Shown piece after piece: positions 16,629 to 24,927 of a DNA stretch of 64,000 nucleotides; the stretch's first letter is position 1, and each line of letters opens with the position of its first letter. Both the position numbers and the translations under genes were made by a program. Source of the DNA: Paenibacillus sp. FSL R10-2734 (GTDB taxonomy: Bacteria; Bacillota; Bacilli; Paenibacillales; Paenibacillaceae); the NCBI RefSeq assembly GCF_037963865.1, contig NZ_CP150170.1, positions 5,828,001-5,892,000 of the forward strand, written 5' to 3'. Below the pieces are notes generated by a model. The model was not told the DNA's origin, did not search any database, and was given only the letters and a program-made list of their open reading frames with translations.

Positions 16629-16919
16629 AAAAAACGCCCGTCCCGCAAAGGGACGAGCGATTGCACCCGTGGTTCCACCCAAATTCGATTCTCTCAATCC
16701 GCTCTTAACACGGAGTTGAAACAGAATCCTTCGTAAGCATGGAATAACGACCATGAACCGGCGGTTCTTACTATCCCATTTCAGGGAATTCATAACCGCA
16801 GCTACAAAGGGGTAAATCGATAGTAGGCTACCGGAGGAAATTACAGCCAATGTTCCCTCTCTCTGAACGGTCCTGAACAATCAACTCATATCTTTGTCAA
16901 TGCTGTTAACGTGAATTAT
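16629..16919 (-). promoter_or_regulatory. T-box leader of thrS
   Basis: The minus strand carries the T-box core GGGTGGAACCACGGGTG (16664-16680). An intrinsic terminator follows, CGTCCC/GGGACG with a run of T (16629-16658). The upstream leader is about 240 nt and has an AGAGAGAGGGAAC stem I start. A candidate Thr specifier ACC lies at 16811-16813 on the 3' side of stem I. The specifier assignment was made by eye. Confidence 0.88.
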
Positions 16920-16925
16920 GGAGTA

Positions 16926-16954
16926 ATTATAAATCTGTCCTCCCTGACAGTCAA
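16926..16954 (-). promoter_or_regulatory. Promoter of the thrS transcript
   Basis: On the minus strand TTGACT, a 17-bp spacer and TATAAT. The predicted start near 16919 gives a T-box leader of about 360 nt up to the ATG. Confidence 0.7.
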
Positions 16955-17045
16955 GTCTGAAGAGGCGTCAAAATTTTGTAAACCCGCTAGCAGTCACCCA
17001 CACGGACAGTTCTGCATCCATGAAATGGACGCTGTCCTTAACAGG

Positions 17046-17216
17046 TTACTCTTCTCGGCGTTTCTTTTCAGGTAAGCGGCCTGCACGTTTCAAAGACTCA
17101 CGCAACAAGTATTCGATATGTCCGTTTACGCTGCGAAATTCCTCTCCCGCCCAACGTTCCAACGCCTCATGCAGATCTGGATCGATCCGCAATGGAAAGC
17201 TTTTCTTGGCCGCCAT
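17046..17216 (-). CDS. Arc-type ribbon-helix-helix DNA-binding protein
   Basis: The 56-aa protein begins MAAKKSFPLRIDPDLHEALE and continues with RSVNGHIEYLLRESL. This is the beta strand and two helices of an Arc/MetJ-type ribbon-helix-helix fold, with a basic tail. The start is ATG 17216, 11 bp after the stop of the SPFH gene, with GGCGGTG as ribosome binding site. The two genes form an operon. The partner and operator are unknown; autoregulation of the pair is a reasonable guess. Confidence 0.75.
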   Translation of the reverse strand: MAAKKSFPLRIDPDLHEALERWAGEEFRSVNGHIEYLLRESLKRAGRLPEKKRREE

Positions 17217-17227
17217 GATGCACCGCC

Positions 17228-18070
17228 TTAATACAACGAGCCGGCGTTGATGACCGGACTCGCTCCGCGCTCCGATACAATCGCCACCATCAGATTATTA
17301 ATCATCGCCGCTTTACGTTCTTCATCAAGCTCCACTACACCGCTCTCTTTAAGCTGTTTAATCGCCATATCAACCATGCCAACTGCACCTTCTACAATGA
17401 TTTGGCGAGCAGAAAGAATGGCTGATGCCTGCTGCCGCTGCAACATCGTACTAGCAATTTCTGTTGAATAAGCCAAGTGTGTAAGCCGGGCTTCAATAAC
17501 CTCCACACCAGACAAGGACAAGCGCTCTTGAAGCTCAGTCGCTAATTCTTTAGCAATTTCGTCTGCATTGGCACGCAGGGACATACCAGATTCATTGAAG
17601 TTATCATACGGGTATTTACTGGCCACATGACGCAGTGCTGTTTCACTCTGAATCTCTACGAAAGCCATATATTTATCTACATCAAAAAGGGCTTTAGCGG
17701 AGTTAATCACCTTGAAAACGATAACGGCGGCAATTTCAATCGGGTTACCCTCGACATCATTGACCTTGAGCTTCACACTGTTAAAGTTACGAACTCGTAG
17801 GGAAACCGTCTTACGTATGCTGAACGGAATGACTGCGAACAATCCACTCGTAGCGATAGTTCCTACATATTTGCCGAAAAAGGTTACAACGACTGACTTA
17901 TTCGGCTGAACAACCGTAATACTCGTACACAGCACTGCCGCCACAACGAACAATACAACCGACACAACTGCATACTCCAGAACAGCACCATATATTCCAC
18001 CAACCAAACAAACTGCAATTAATGCGATAACCCAAAATCCGCTGACAGGACGAAGCGTCTTCTCCTTCAT
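17228..18070 (-). CDS. SPFH/Band 7 domain membrane protein
   Basis: The 280-aa protein has two hydrophobic segments at about 12-29 and 30-50. A Band 7 domain follows (TVVQPNKSVVVTFFGKYVG, FNSVKLKVNDVEGNPIEIAA), then a helical region (ERLSLSGVEVIEARLTHLAY, MLQRQQASAILSARQIIVEG). SPFH proteins scaffold membrane microdomains and often bind proteases or other partners. No flotillin repeat is seen, so this belongs to the shorter stomatin/HflK-like group. The start is ATG 18070 behind GGAGGTG. It is followed closely by an Arc-type regulator and is divergent from the small membrane protein at 18221. Confidence 0.88.
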   Translation of the reverse strand: MKEKTLRPVSGFWVIALIAVCLVGGIYGAVLEYAVVSVVLFVVAAVLCTSITVVQPNKSVVVTFFGKYVGTIATSGLFAVIPFSIRKTVSLRVRNFNSVKLKVNDVEGNPIEIAAVIVFKVINSAKALFDVDKYMAFVEIQSETALRHVASKYPYDNFNESGMSLRANADEIAKELATELQERLSLSGVEVIEARLTHLAYSTEIASTMLQRQQASAILSARQIIVEGAVGMVDMAIKQLKESGVVELDEERKAAMINNLMVAIVSERGASPVINAGSLY

Positions 18071-18182
18071 AAAAGCACCTCCACTAGATATTCATTTGAT
18101 ATGATTATGATATCACTTATGGATAATAATGTGTATACAAAAATGTAATAAATTATTGAATTCATGTTCACATGTAAATAAA

Positions 18183-18191
18183 TGTTATAAT
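18183..18191 (+). promoter_or_regulatory. Extended -10 promoter of the 62-aa gene
   Basis: TGTTATAAT has the TGN extension directly before a perfect TATAAT, 30 bp upstream of the ATG at 18221. No good -35 is visible, which fits an extended -10 promoter. Confidence 0.4.
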
Positions 18192-18220
18192 TAATCAAAA
18201 TCAACCTAGGAGGTCCTCTT

Positions 18221-18409
18221 ATGTTTGATAATAATAACCCTAACCAATTTAATCGTTTACCAGACCCTGACGCAGCGAAAGCTAAATTTGATGTGAATCA
18301 AAGGAAACTTCATACTGAAGGTTCACCCGGTTTTTGGAGCGAAGTCTCAAATCTTCTTATCGCTGTCGGAATCATTGCTGCAATTATTATTTTGATAAAA
18401 ATATTCTAA
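18221..18409 (+). CDS. Small tail-anchored membrane protein, unknown function
   Basis: The 62-aa protein has a hydrophilic, Asn-rich N-terminal part (MFDNNNPNQFNRLPDPDAAK) and a single C-terminal hydrophobic helix (LLIAVGIIAAIIILIKIF). The ribosome binding site GGAGG is 8 nt upstream of the ATG, and a terminator follows at once, so it is a real single-gene unit. I do not recognise a family. It is transcribed away from the SPFH gene. Confidence 0.75.
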   Translation: MFDNNNPNQFNRLPDPDAAKAKFDVNQRKLHTEGSPGFWSEVSNLLIAVGIIAAIIILIKIF

Positions 18410-18422
18410 CTATTCCCACACC

Positions 18423-18480
18423 AAAAAACGCTTGTTTATCATTCATCCCTACAAGAGGCTGAACGATAAACAAGCGTTAA
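18423..18480. terminator. Bidirectional terminator
   Basis: AACGCTTGTTTATC pairs perfectly with GATAAACAAGCGTT, with TTCA/TGAA inside. A-runs upstream and weak T-runs allow it to serve both the plus-strand 62-aa gene and mqnC. Confidence 0.75.
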
Positions 18481-18502
18481 ATATGTCCTTATGAATTCCG
18501 TA

Positions 18503-19639
18503 TTAGTTCTGCATGATGAAATCATTATCAATCTTTGCATTAGCGTCATCGAACACGCGCAGAATATCATAACGCGTATTCCGCTGTGCGGGGATTTTGC
18601 CTGCTTCACGAATCAATTGAGTAATGGATTCGATATTTACTTTGTAAGTTGCGCCCGCAGAAGATACTACGTTCTCCTCAATCATCGTACTGCCGAAATC
18701 GTTGCAGCCATATTGAAGGGAAAGCTTGCCAACTTCTGGTCCCATAGTTACCCAAGAGGACTGGAAGTTCTTAATGTTGTCTAGAACAAGGCGACTAATC
18801 GCTACCGTCTTCAGATATTCTTCAGGCGATTGTCTATCCAGCTTCAGGTTGGTGTTGTCCGGTTGGAATGTCCAAGAGATAAAGGCCAAGAAACCCTCTG
18901 AATCATATTTGTTGGCAATACACTCGTCCTGAGCCTCGCGCACACGAAGTAAGTGCAGTGCCCGTTCTTCCATACTCTCACCAAGACCAATGACCATCGT
19001 AGCCGTCGTATTCATACCGATCTTATGCGCCGTCTGCATTACGTCCATCCACTCGCGCCACGAGCCTTTAAGGCGGCTGATCTTGCGGCGTGTACGGTCA
19101 TCGAGAATTTCCGCTCCCCCACCTGGTAAAGAATCTAGACCCGCAGCATGGATTTGACGCACCACTTCCTCGAGCGATAATCCAGAGACCTCTTTCATCT
19201 TCATAATCTCCGCAGGAGAGAAGGAATGCATTGTAATCTCAGGGAAACGTTGCTTAATTCCGCGCAGTATATCTGTATAATAGCTGAAAGGAAGATTAGG
19301 GTTCGTTCCGCCTTGCATTAGGATTTCTGTACCATTTACAGCGATGGTCTCAGCGATTTTTTGGTAGATCGTCTCATCCGGCAGTACATAGCCCTCATCC
19401 GAGCCTGGTCTGCGATAAAATGCGCAAAAACGACAGTAGACATCACACACATTCGTATAGTTAATATTGCGACCAATTACAAACGTGGCCATCGGGTCCG
19501 GATGCCAGCGTTCCATTATAGTGTTAGCAGCAGCACCCATTTTCTCAATTTCGTTGCTCTCGAACAGTCGGATGGTATCTTCCAATTGGAGACGTTCACC
19601 CCGTAGGGCTTTGTCCAAAATAAGATCTATCGTACTCAT
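18503..19639 (-). CDS. mqnC: Cyclic dehypoxanthinyl futalosine synthase
   Basis: MqnC is the radical SAM enzyme of the futalosine route to menaquinone; it cyclises dehypoxanthine futalosine. The protein is 378 aa. The cluster cysteines are Cys65, Cys69 and Cys72 (CDVYCRFC). Further motifs are GTEILMQGGTNPNLPF, MHSFSPAEI, LDSLPGGGAEIL and SGGAT-like SSAGATYKVN. The start is ATG 19639, with GGAGG 9 nt upstream; an ATG three codons earlier touches that site. No other mqn gene is in the window. A perfect 19-bp palindrome lies about 100 bp upstream. Confidence 0.9.
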   Translation of the reverse strand: MSTIDLILDKALRGERLQLEDTIRLFESNEIEKMGAAANTIMERWHPDPMATFVIGRNINYTNVCDVYCRFCAFYRRPGSDEGYVLPDETIYQKIAETIAVNGTEILMQGGTNPNLPFSYYTDILRGIKQRFPEITMHSFSPAEIMKMKEVSGLSLEEVVRQIHAAGLDSLPGGGAEILDDRTRRKISRLKGSWREWMDVMQTAHKIGMNTTATMVIGLGESMEERALHLLRVREAQDECIANKYDSEGFLAFISWTFQPDNTNLKLDRQSPEEYLKTVAISRLVLDNIKNFQSSWVTMGPEVGKLSLQYGCNDFGSTMIEENVVSSAGATYKVNIESITQLIREAGKIPAQRNTRYDILRVFDDANAKIDNDFIMQN

Positions 19640-19741
19640 CGTTCGCATCCTCCTTTTAAACCCTTAGGGGTATTGGTAGAATCACAAAATTACAGGAAGA
19701 AAAGACGTTGCCTTCTTTCCAGATGACAACCCTTTCTCGTA

Positions 19742-19760
19742 GAAATGAACAGTTCATTTC
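19742..19760. promoter_or_regulatory. Perfect 19-bp palindrome upstream of mqnC
   Basis: GAAATGAACAGTTCATTTC is a perfect 9-1-9 inverted repeat in the mqnC upstream region. The form is typical of TetR-type operators. No regulator gene lies nearby, so the binding protein is unknown. Confidence 0.5.
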
Positions 19761-19825
19761 CTCATCCTATCACAATCCGAACGGCTTGAAAAATGCTTTT
19801 ACATTCTTCGCTAAATCCCATCCAG

Positions 19826-19858
19826 AAGAAAAGCAGCATCGCAATAAGCGATACTGCC
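19826..19858 (-). terminator. Terminator of the metA-metI operon
   Basis: On the minus strand GCAGTATCGC and GCGATGCTGC form a stem with loop TTATT, followed by TTTTCTTCT, about 50 bp after the metI stop. Confidence 0.65.
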
Positions 19859-19906
19859 AGTTATTCTCTATTTTTTGACTAACACTCGATTGAAAGTAAA
19901 TCCCAG

Positions 19907-21079
19907 TTATTCCGACTCAATTTCTGCCCGTGCGGCCTCTAGTGCGTTGCCAAGATCAGCAATCAAATCCTCTGCATGTTCAATGCCGACGGAGAAACGC
20001 AGCAAACGATCGTCTACACCCACAGCATTCCGAATTTCTACAGGAATATCAGCATGCGTTTGTACTGCCGGGTAAGTCATAAGTGACTCTACGCCGCCCA
20101 GGCTCTCTGCGAATGCAATAAGACGGATGTGACGAAGAAGCGGTTCTACATATCTGGCATCCTTTAATTTGAAAGAAAAAATCCCGGTATTACCTGAGGA
20201 CTGGCGATTCTGAATTTCAAATCCCGGATGATCTGGCAGGCCTGGATGGAACACTTCCGCAATCGCTGGATGCTCCAGCAAATAGTGAGCAATTGCCAGC
20301 GCATTACTCTCGTGCCGCTCCATACGCAAAGCCAAGGTCTTCATGCCTCTCATCAGCTGATAACTGTCTGTTGGCCCAAGAACAGCGCCAATAGAGTTAT
20401 GTAGAATAGCTATTTCAGCGGATAGTTCAGCCCCTTTAGAGACGATAAGACCGGCAAGCACATCATTGTGTCCGCCCAAATATTTGGTGGCACTATGGAC
20501 TACAATATCTGCACCTAATTCCAGAGGACGCTGGAAGAATGGAGTCAGCAGCGTGTTGTCTACAATAGTAAGTAGCTCATGATGACGAGCCCAAGTAGCA
20601 ACGGCTTCAATATCAGTGATCATCATTAGTGGATTCGTTGGTGTTTCAATAAATACAGCTTTCGTATTCGGACGACGCGTAGCTTCCAGTGCATCCAAAT
20701 CATTCGTATCTACATAAGAAGCAGTGATTCCAAACTTAGACATTATCCGTTCCAGCAGACGATAGGTACCACCGTAAAGATCCAGTGAAACGATCAGATG
20801 ATCGCCTTGAGCGAACAAGGTAAGGACCGTTTGTATAGCTGCCATCCCTGAGCTACAAGCAAATCCTGCATCTCCGGACTCCAGTTCGGCAGCTGCATTT
20901 TCAAGCACTGAACGGGTTGGACTCTTGGTACGGCTATAATCAAACCCTGTACTCTGACCGAGCTTCGGATGACGAAATGCCGTTGCATTATAAATCGGAA
21001 AATTAATTGCTCCTGTAGCCGGATCTTCTTGAGAACCTATCTGAGCCAGTCTACTTTCAATCCTAAGTTTGTCATCCAT
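19907..21079 (-). CDS. metI: Cystathionine gamma-synthase / O-acetylhomoserine thiolyase
   Basis: This 390-aa PLP enzyme of the Cys/Met metabolism family joins O-acetylhomoserine to cysteine or sulfide. Motifs are YSRTKSPTR, ACSSGMAAI, YGGTYRL, FIETPTNPL, IVDNTLLTPFFQRPLELGAD and the PLP lysine in HSATKYLGGHNDVLAG. GVESLMTYPAVQTHADIP is near the end. It lies 35 bp downstream of metA, which makes the acyl-homoserine substrate, and shares its SAM riboswitch. MetI of B. subtilis is the closest known role; MetB/MetY activity cannot be separated from sequence alone. Confidence 0.9.
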   Translation of the reverse strand: MDDKLRIESRLAQIGSQEDPATGAINFPIYNATAFRHPKLGQSTGFDYSRTKSPTRSVLENAAAELESGDAGFACSSGMAAIQTVLTLFAQGDHLIVSLDLYGGTYRLLERIMSKFGITASYVDTNDLDALEATRRPNTKAVFIETPTNPLMMITDIEAVATWARHHELLTIVDNTLLTPFFQRPLELGADIVVHSATKYLGGHNDVLAGLIVSKGAELSAEIAILHNSIGAVLGPTDSYQLMRGMKTLALRMERHESNALAIAHYLLEHPAIAEVFHPGLPDHPGFEIQNRQSSGNTGIFSFKLKDARYVEPLLRHIRLIAFAESLGGVESLMTYPAVQTHADIPVEIRNAVGVDDRLLRFSVGIEHAEDLIADLGNALEAARAEIESE

Positions 21080-21114
21080 GATTAATGCCTCCTAATTATA
21101 ATGTAGCGCTGTTA

Positions 21115-22035
21115 TTAATAAACAATCGGGTCGATATCATAAGGTGTTTCTTGATATACATAGTAATTGAGCCAGTTAGAGAATAATAAATTGGCATGCG
21201 CACGCCATACAGCTGGAGGCGTTCGATCCGGATCGTCTTTAGGGAAGTAATGTTTCGGCAAGGCCATCTCCATCCCTCTAGCTACATCACGGTCATATTC
21301 CCATTTCAAGGATAAAGGGTCGTATTCGGAATGTCCGGTCACAAATATTTGTTTACCGTCGTTTGTAGCCACCAGATACATACCAGCTTCTTCGGATTCC
21401 GCTAGAATCTGCAGATCTGGGTTATTCTCAATATCTTCACGGGAGACATCGGTATGACGGGAGTGCGGTACATGGAACACCTCGTCAAAGCCGCGCAACA
21501 ATTTAATGTTATTTTGATTAATCGTATGAGCGAAGACGCCAAAGCATTTTTCAGGCAATGCCACTTTACGAACACCAAAATGATGATGTAAGCCTGCTTG
21601 TGCCGCCCAACAGATATGCATGGTTGAAGTTACATTGTCCTTGCTCCATTCAAAGATCTCTTTCAATTCTTCCCAATACGATACATCCTCGAACTCCATT
21701 TGTTCTACAGGAGCACCTGTAACGATTAGGCCGTCTAAGCGGCGGTGACTAATCTCGTCAAAGGTTTTGTAAAAGCTCTTCAAATGTTCAGCAGAAGTAT
21801 TCTTGGAAGTATGGGAACGTGGATGCAGTAGCGTAACATCAACTTGTAGTGGCGAATTTCCAATTAAACGCAGTAATTGAGTCTCTGTCGTCTCTTTAGT
21901 CGGCATGAGGTTCAGAATAGCAATCCGTAGTGGACGGATATCCTGATGGAAAGCCTGACTTTCGTCCATCACAAAAATATTTTCTCCGGATAGTACTTCT
22001 TTTGCCGGTAAACTGTCGGGAATTTTAATTGGCAT
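21115..22035 (-). CDS. metA: Homoserine O-acetyltransferase (MetA family)
   Basis: The 306-aa enzyme acylates homoserine at the start of methionine synthesis. It has LNLMPTKETTETQLLRL, VTGAPVEQMEFEDV, the nucleophile Cys142 in STMHICWAAQAGLHHHFG, and His and Glu in VTGHSEYDPLSL. Position 111 is Glu, which in Bacillus cereus MetA goes with acetyl-CoA, whereas Gly goes with succinyl-CoA. I therefore call it an acetyltransferase despite the historic family name. It leads the metA-metI operon behind a SAM-I riboswitch. Confidence 0.92.
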   Translation of the reverse strand: MPIKIPDSLPAKEVLSGENIFVMDESQAFHQDIRPLRIAILNLMPTKETTETQLLRLIGNSPLQVDVTLLHPRSHTSKNTSAEHLKSFYKTFDEISHRRLDGLIVTGAPVEQMEFEDVSYWEELKEIFEWSKDNVTSTMHICWAAQAGLHHHFGVRKVALPEKCFGVFAHTINQNNIKLLRGFDEVFHVPHSRHTDVSREDIENNPDLQILAESEEAGMYLVATNDGKQIFVTGHSEYDPLSLKWEYDRDVARGMEMALPKHYFPKDDPDRTPPAVWRAHANLLFSNWLNYYVYQETPYDIDPIVY

Positions 22036-22095
22036 TGTCTTTCCACTCCTTAGCTGATTTTAATTGTATTACCGCACTTCGGCTTGCTGAACAAT

Positions 22096-22283
22096 AAAAA
22101 GACCCTTCTCGGAAATCGAGAAAGGTCATATCTACAGTCATATGCGCCTCTCTCATCTGCCAGAATTATTCTGACGACGATTTAGGCGTCAGCAGAAATT
22201 CCGCAAGATTTAGCACCGTGCGTTTACACGCCGGTTGCCGGGTTTCATAGGGCTAGTCCCTCCACCTGCTCTTGATAAGATTT
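22096..22283 (-). promoter_or_regulatory. SAM-I riboswitch (S box)
   Basis: The minus strand reads CTTATCAAGAG, GGTGGAGGGACTAGCCC, ATGAAACCCGGCAACC and a closing GATGAGAGAGG, all standard SAM-I parts. The terminator GACCTTTCTCG/CGAGAAGGGTC with TTTTTATT lies at 22096-22128. High S-adenosylmethionine should stop transcription before metA. Confidence 0.95.
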
Positions 22284-22314
22284 AGCTGTATTCAATTAAA
22301 TTACTTTAAAATTC

Positions 22315-22344
22315 ACTTTAAATCATGAACCTCCTTTTCGTCAA
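22315..22344 (-). promoter_or_regulatory. Candidate metA promoter
   Basis: On the minus strand TTGACG, an 18-bp spacer and TAAAGT, about 35 bp before the riboswitch. The -10 match is moderate. Confidence 0.4.
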
Positions 22345-22388
22345 GTCCATACAATGCTGAAGAAGCCTCAAAATCACAATAAATTTGC

Positions 22389-22417
22389 TTGAAAGAGGCA
22401 TACTCCGTTGTTATACT
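22389..22417 (+). promoter_or_regulatory. Promoter of the corA transcript
   Basis: TTGAAA, a 17-bp spacer and TATACT. The predicted start near 22424 gives a leader of about 250 nt before corA. Confidence 0.65.
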
Positions 22418-22462
22418 AGACAAGTATTTCATACCTGAACGAAAAGAGAGGTGAGAAGAAGG

Positions 22463-22591
22463 ATGGAAGGCGACCCTAGCTCGCAATTAAGTGTACAGAA
22501 TGAGCAACCACACAGGATAATCATCAGCTTGCCGGCGGCGGGAGCAGTTCTTCTTCATGCCCTCGAAATGTCATTTGGCCTTATGTATTGA
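22463..22591 (+). CDS. Possible 42-aa leader peptide before corA
   Basis: An ATG frame begins MEGDPSSQLSVQNEQPHRII and ends LEMSFGLMY. It lies inside the corA leader, after GAGAGGTG. The second half is fairly hydrophobic. The frame overlaps the first arm and loop of a terminator hairpin (22525-22611) and ends 9 bp before the second arm. Translation of it could therefore alter folding. The frame may be chance; no homologue is recognised. Confidence 0.35.
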   Translation: MEGDPSSQLSVQNEQPHRIIISLPAAGAVLLHALEMSFGLMY

Positions 22592-22619
22592 TTGTAACCC
22601 CGGCCAAGCTGATTTTTTT
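22525..22619 (+). terminator. Putative attenuator upstream of corA
   Basis: CAGCTTGCCGG (22525-22535) pairs with CCGGCCAAGCTG (22600-22611, one bulged base). ATTTTTTTC follows at once. The loop is 64 nt and holds the end of a small reading frame. This is an intrinsic terminator shape inside the leader, 60 bp before corA. A second hairpin (GTCCCTGGT/ACCTGGGGAC) lies just before the corA ribosome binding site. Confidence 0.5.
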
Positions 22620-22677
22620 CTCTGTGCTTAATTAGCAGTCCCTGGTGAAGACCTGGGGACAGGAGGAGTGAAATCAG

Positions 22678-23613
22678 ATGAAAATCCGGCTGGTGAATGC
22701 AGGGGTTTTTACACCTATTGATGAAATTGATGAAACACTGACACCCCCAACGGAAGGGTTCTATTGGATTGATGCCGATGTGGAGGATTTGGAGCTACTT
22801 CAGCCCTTGTTCAATCTACATGATCTTGCTGTTGAGGATTGCCTTAGCGAAGAGGATCAGCGTCCAAAGATCGAAATATACGAAAGTCACTACTTTATTG
22901 TTGTAAATAGCATCCGCTTTGATGATGAGGAAATTTTCCTTCGAGCGCTCAATGTATTCCTTGGAAGACATTACATCATCACTGTAACGAAACAAAAGAT
23001 CAATGAACTGCGAATCCTGAAGCCTATGCTCTGGGAGCAAGAGGTAAATGAGCCGGATATGTTCCTTTACTTACTTATTGACCTTGTCGTGGATAACTAC
23101 TTCTCCGTCGGCGACCGGATTGAGGCTCGAATTGAGAAGCTGGAAGAAGATATCCTCATGCACACCAAGAAGTCACATCTCAGCGAAATTATCGGTCTAC
23201 GAAGTGAGATTCTATGGTTGAAGAAGATGTTGGGCCCACAGAAAGAGGTTATTAATACCCTCAATAAAAAAGACCTCCGTCTGATTGATGATCAGCTGCA
23301 AAAATATTTTAGCGACATTTATGAAAATGCGGTTAAAATATCTGAAACCTTCGAGACGTACCGCGATCTCATGGGCAACTTACGAGAGGCATACCAATCC
23401 AGTATTGCCAACCGCGCGAATGAAATTATGAGAGTGTTTACTGCGATCACAACAATATTCATGCCCCTGACCGTAATTACCGGAATCTATGGTATGAACT
23501 TTGATCATATGCCTGAGCTTCATACGAAATACGGCTATTTTGGCGTTATAGGCGTTATGTTGACGTTAGGCTGTGGAATGCTGTATGTATTCCGCAAGAA
23601 GGAATGGCTATGA
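22678..23613 (+). CDS. corA: CorA-family magnesium transporter
   Basis: The 311-aa protein is a CorA channel for magnesium (and possibly cobalt or nickel). It has a large N-terminal cytoplasmic alpha/beta domain, a long helix (ARIEKLEEDILMHTKK onward) and two C-terminal membrane helices. These are joined by the GMN signature in TGIYGMNFDHMPE, and the protein ends in a basic tail (FRKKEWL). The ribosome binding site AGGAGG is ideal. It is a single-gene unit with its own promoter, long leader and terminator. The leader holds a candidate attenuator, so regulation after initiation is likely. Confidence 0.93.
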   Translation: MKIRLVNAGVFTPIDEIDETLTPPTEGFYWIDADVEDLELLQPLFNLHDLAVEDCLSEEDQRPKIEIYESHYFIVVNSIRFDDEEIFLRALNVFLGRHYIITVTKQKINELRILKPMLWEQEVNEPDMFLYLLIDLVVDNYFSVGDRIEARIEKLEEDILMHTKKSHLSEIIGLRSEILWLKKMLGPQKEVINTLNKKDLRLIDDQLQKYFSDIYENAVKISETFETYRDLMGNLREAYQSSIANRANEIMRVFTAITTIFMPLTVITGIYGMNFDHMPELHTKYGYFGVIGVMLTLGCGMLYVFRKKEWL

Positions 23614-23633
23614 ACCAAATTGGACGAATAAGC

Positions 23634-23682
23634 AAGACGAAGGCCCTGTAACCGTAAGGTATAAGGAAGCCTTCGTCTTTTT
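23634..23682 (+). terminator. Terminator of corA
   Basis: AAGACGAAGGC pairs with GCCTTCGTCTT and is followed by T. The reverse orientation also has a short T-run, so it may limit the minus-strand gene too. Confidence 0.8.
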
Positions 23683-23699
23683 AGTATGCGGAATTACAA

Positions 23700-24716
23700 T
23701 TAAAAGCTGGTCGCCATACTCACTTTATTCGTTTGCTCTCGACGGAAACGGATGCGGATCAACCGCAATCGCTCATAATATGAATCCAACCCTTCAGCAG
23801 GCGAAAAACCCTCTCCGTACACCTTATGTAGCACCGGTTTTAAGAAGAGATCTCCATGCTCCACATAGGCATTCCAAACCGCTTCCTGCTCATTCTGCGG
23901 CATATTGCTAAGCTCCACGACGATTAGTTTCTCTACGGAATAACCTTCTCTCTCAAGTTCCTCTACCGCTTCAATCAGTTCACGGCGGTTCACTCCACTA
24001 TTCAGCTTAAGCTGTTCCATGCTCAATCCATTCTCGATCCCCTGTAGCAGAATTCGACGTAAGCGCAGTCGTTCAAGCTGCTTCTTATATTTGACCTCTT
24101 TCTGTTTATAAAGCCAAGATACAAAAGGCTCCTCTTCGATTACTTCATGTACCCAATTCAGAGGAAAGGAATGTTCCCTTGCCACCGCTGTAGTGATAGC
24201 GAGCCAATCAGCCCCAAACTGTGCTACCTTCCCCTCTCCTACACCTGGAATCTGCAGCAGTTCCTCAGGCGTATGGGGTAGAAATGTGCTTAATAAGCGC
24301 AACAGACGATTGCTGGCGAGAATATAGGGCGCCTTCCGTTCACTCGAAGCTTTTCCACGGCGCCAAGTACATAACTCCTCATAAATAGCTTCATTCCCAT
24401 GATGTTCGCTGTAATATTGAAGCTTAAGCTGCTCCTGATTACGTCCAGTAAGACTATCCTCCTCGTGGAATATCCCATCTATTAAGGGTCGATAGCCATC
24501 TCCCATCTTCACCGCCAGCTCATGCCTGTATACACAGAGCATTTCATTCCATGAACCGCCTTCATACCATAAATTCTCGATGCAATTCTCTCCACCTGAA
24601 AAATCACGCCAGCCCAGACTCCAGATTCCCTCCTCCTCTCCAATCCACAGCTGGGCGTACACCTCTTGATCCACTCCAGATATTCTGGATAAACGATTCA
24701 TAAATACGATTTGCAT
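23700..24716 (-). CDS. HRDC domain-containing protein
   Basis: The 338-aa protein has an HRDC domain near its middle (ERKAPYILASNRLLRLLSTF, HTPEELLQIPGVGEGKVAQF). A C-terminal helical part with a helix-turn-helix-like NSGVNRRELIEAVEELEREG follows. HRDC domains bind nucleic acid in RecQ helicases and RNase D. Here no helicase or nuclease motif is present, so it is a stand-alone form of unknown function. I chose ATG 24716, which has GGAAGG 7 nt upstream. Earlier in-frame starts are too close to that site or lack one. Confidence 0.75.
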   Translation of the reverse strand: MQIVFMNRLSRISGVDQEVYAQLWIGEEEGIWSLGWRDFSGGENCIENLWYEGGSWNEMLCVYRHELAVKMGDGYRPLIDGIFHEEDSLTGRNQEQLKLQYYSEHHGNEAIYEELCTWRRGKASSERKAPYILASNRLLRLLSTFLPHTPEELLQIPGVGEGKVAQFGADWLAITTAVAREHSFPLNWVHEVIEEEPFVSWLYKQKEVKYKKQLERLRLRRILLQGIENGLSMEQLKLNSGVNRRELIEAVEELEREGYSVEKLIVVELSNMPQNEQEAVWNAYVEHGDLFLKPVLHKVYGEGFSPAEGLDSYYERLRLIRIRFRREQTNKVSMATSF

Positions 24717-24815
24717 ATTCATCCCTTCCTTTCTCAACTTACAGCAAGCACTATAACCTCCCGGGCAGATCCTCCTTCGGAGCGAACCAATCCTTCTCAA
24801 TCAGACCCCGAAACG

Positions 24816-24858
24816 CAAAAAAAGCACCTCTCTCACGATAAACGCGAAAGAGGTGCTC
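24816..24858 (-). terminator. Terminator of the ROK kinase gene
   Basis: On the minus strand GGAGCACCTCT and AGAGGTGCT enclose a loop with TCGCG/CGTGA, followed by seven T. Confidence 0.8.
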
Positions 24859-24927
24859 CCTCATTAAATGCTATACTGTTAGATCCTAGAATACCATATA
24901 TTACCGAACAGTCAATGTCTTTTTATA

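Noticed and set aside
22424..22677. M-box or other known magnesium riboswitch before corA
   Set aside because: I cannot find the conserved M-box core; only a terminator-like stem and a short frame are seen.
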